Origin: Anaerolineae bacterium
GTDB taxonomy: Bacteria; Chloroflexota; Anaerolineae; Promineifilales; Promineifilaceae
Length of the DNA stretch: 5,441 nucleotides
Direction of reading: 5' to 3'
Assembly: GCA_028277515.1 (NCBI GenBank)
Contig: JANQGC010000186.1
Coordinates: 1 to 5,441, forward strand
Positions within the stretch are counted from its first letter, which is position 1. Each line of letters begins with the position of its first letter. Below the pieces are notes generated by a model that was given only the letters and a program-made list of their open reading frames with translations, searched no databases and was not told the DNA's origin. A program made the position numbers and the translations under genes. Shown in pieces: positions 5,428 through 5,441 of the stretch.

Positions 5428-5441
5428 GTACGATAATTGGC

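Larger units (their letters stand above)
4975..5441. other. 467-base non-coding repeat-rich tract downstream of the large gene
   Basis: No reading frame with a credible start, Shine-Dalgarno and family resemblance was found on either strand, and I see no tRNA or rRNA. About half of the tract is accounted for by the repeats and stem-loops listed separately. The stretch 5267-5359 shows nothing I can interpret. Confidence 0.6.

Overview
The window looks like a piece of bacterial chromosome from an environmental lineage. The coding part has moderate GC, with canonical ribosome-binding geometry. Chloroflexota (Anaerolineae-like) is my best guess. It rests on three soft cues: a large exported beta-rich protein ending in a Cys-Gln-Val-Tyr-Met-Pro-Val tail, which resembles the 'VYLPL' endings I associate with secreted proteins of that phylum; short GTAGGGG / CTCGCCCTA intergenic repeats; and a CTTCGrCArGCTCAG dispersed repeat. 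The last is also common in other phyla, so the taxonomic call is inference only.

Layout. (1) Positions 1-890 hold the 3' part of a fold-type-I PLP-dependent aminotransferase whose N-terminus lies outside the window. (2) Positions 891-1083 are a 193-base spacer. It carries a 12-base direct repeat bracketing one copy of the dispersed repeat, a 10-base palindrome with a weak -10-like element, a stem-loop and a strong Shine-Dalgarno. (3) Positions 1084-4974 encode one 1296-residue exported protein. Its order is: signal peptide, calcium-type FG-GAP/VCBS beta-propeller, two Ser/Thr-rich beta modules that look like an internal duplication, a conserved-looking linker, two Ig/CARDB-like domains and a short hydrophobic tail. 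(4) Positions 4975-5441 contain no gene I can support. They are packed with small inverted and direct repeats, ending in a pair of tetraloop hairpins nested in a larger inverted repeat.

The two genes share a strand but are separated by 193 bases with their own candidate signals, so I do not treat them as an operon or infer a joint function. The large protein is the most interesting item. It has no recognisable catalytic domain, its ten cysteines form five sequentially adjacent pairs, and its duplicated Ser/Thr-rich strand-forming modules resemble in texture the membrane-inserting regions of beta-pore-forming proteins. That last point is a hypothesis needing structure prediction, not an assignment.
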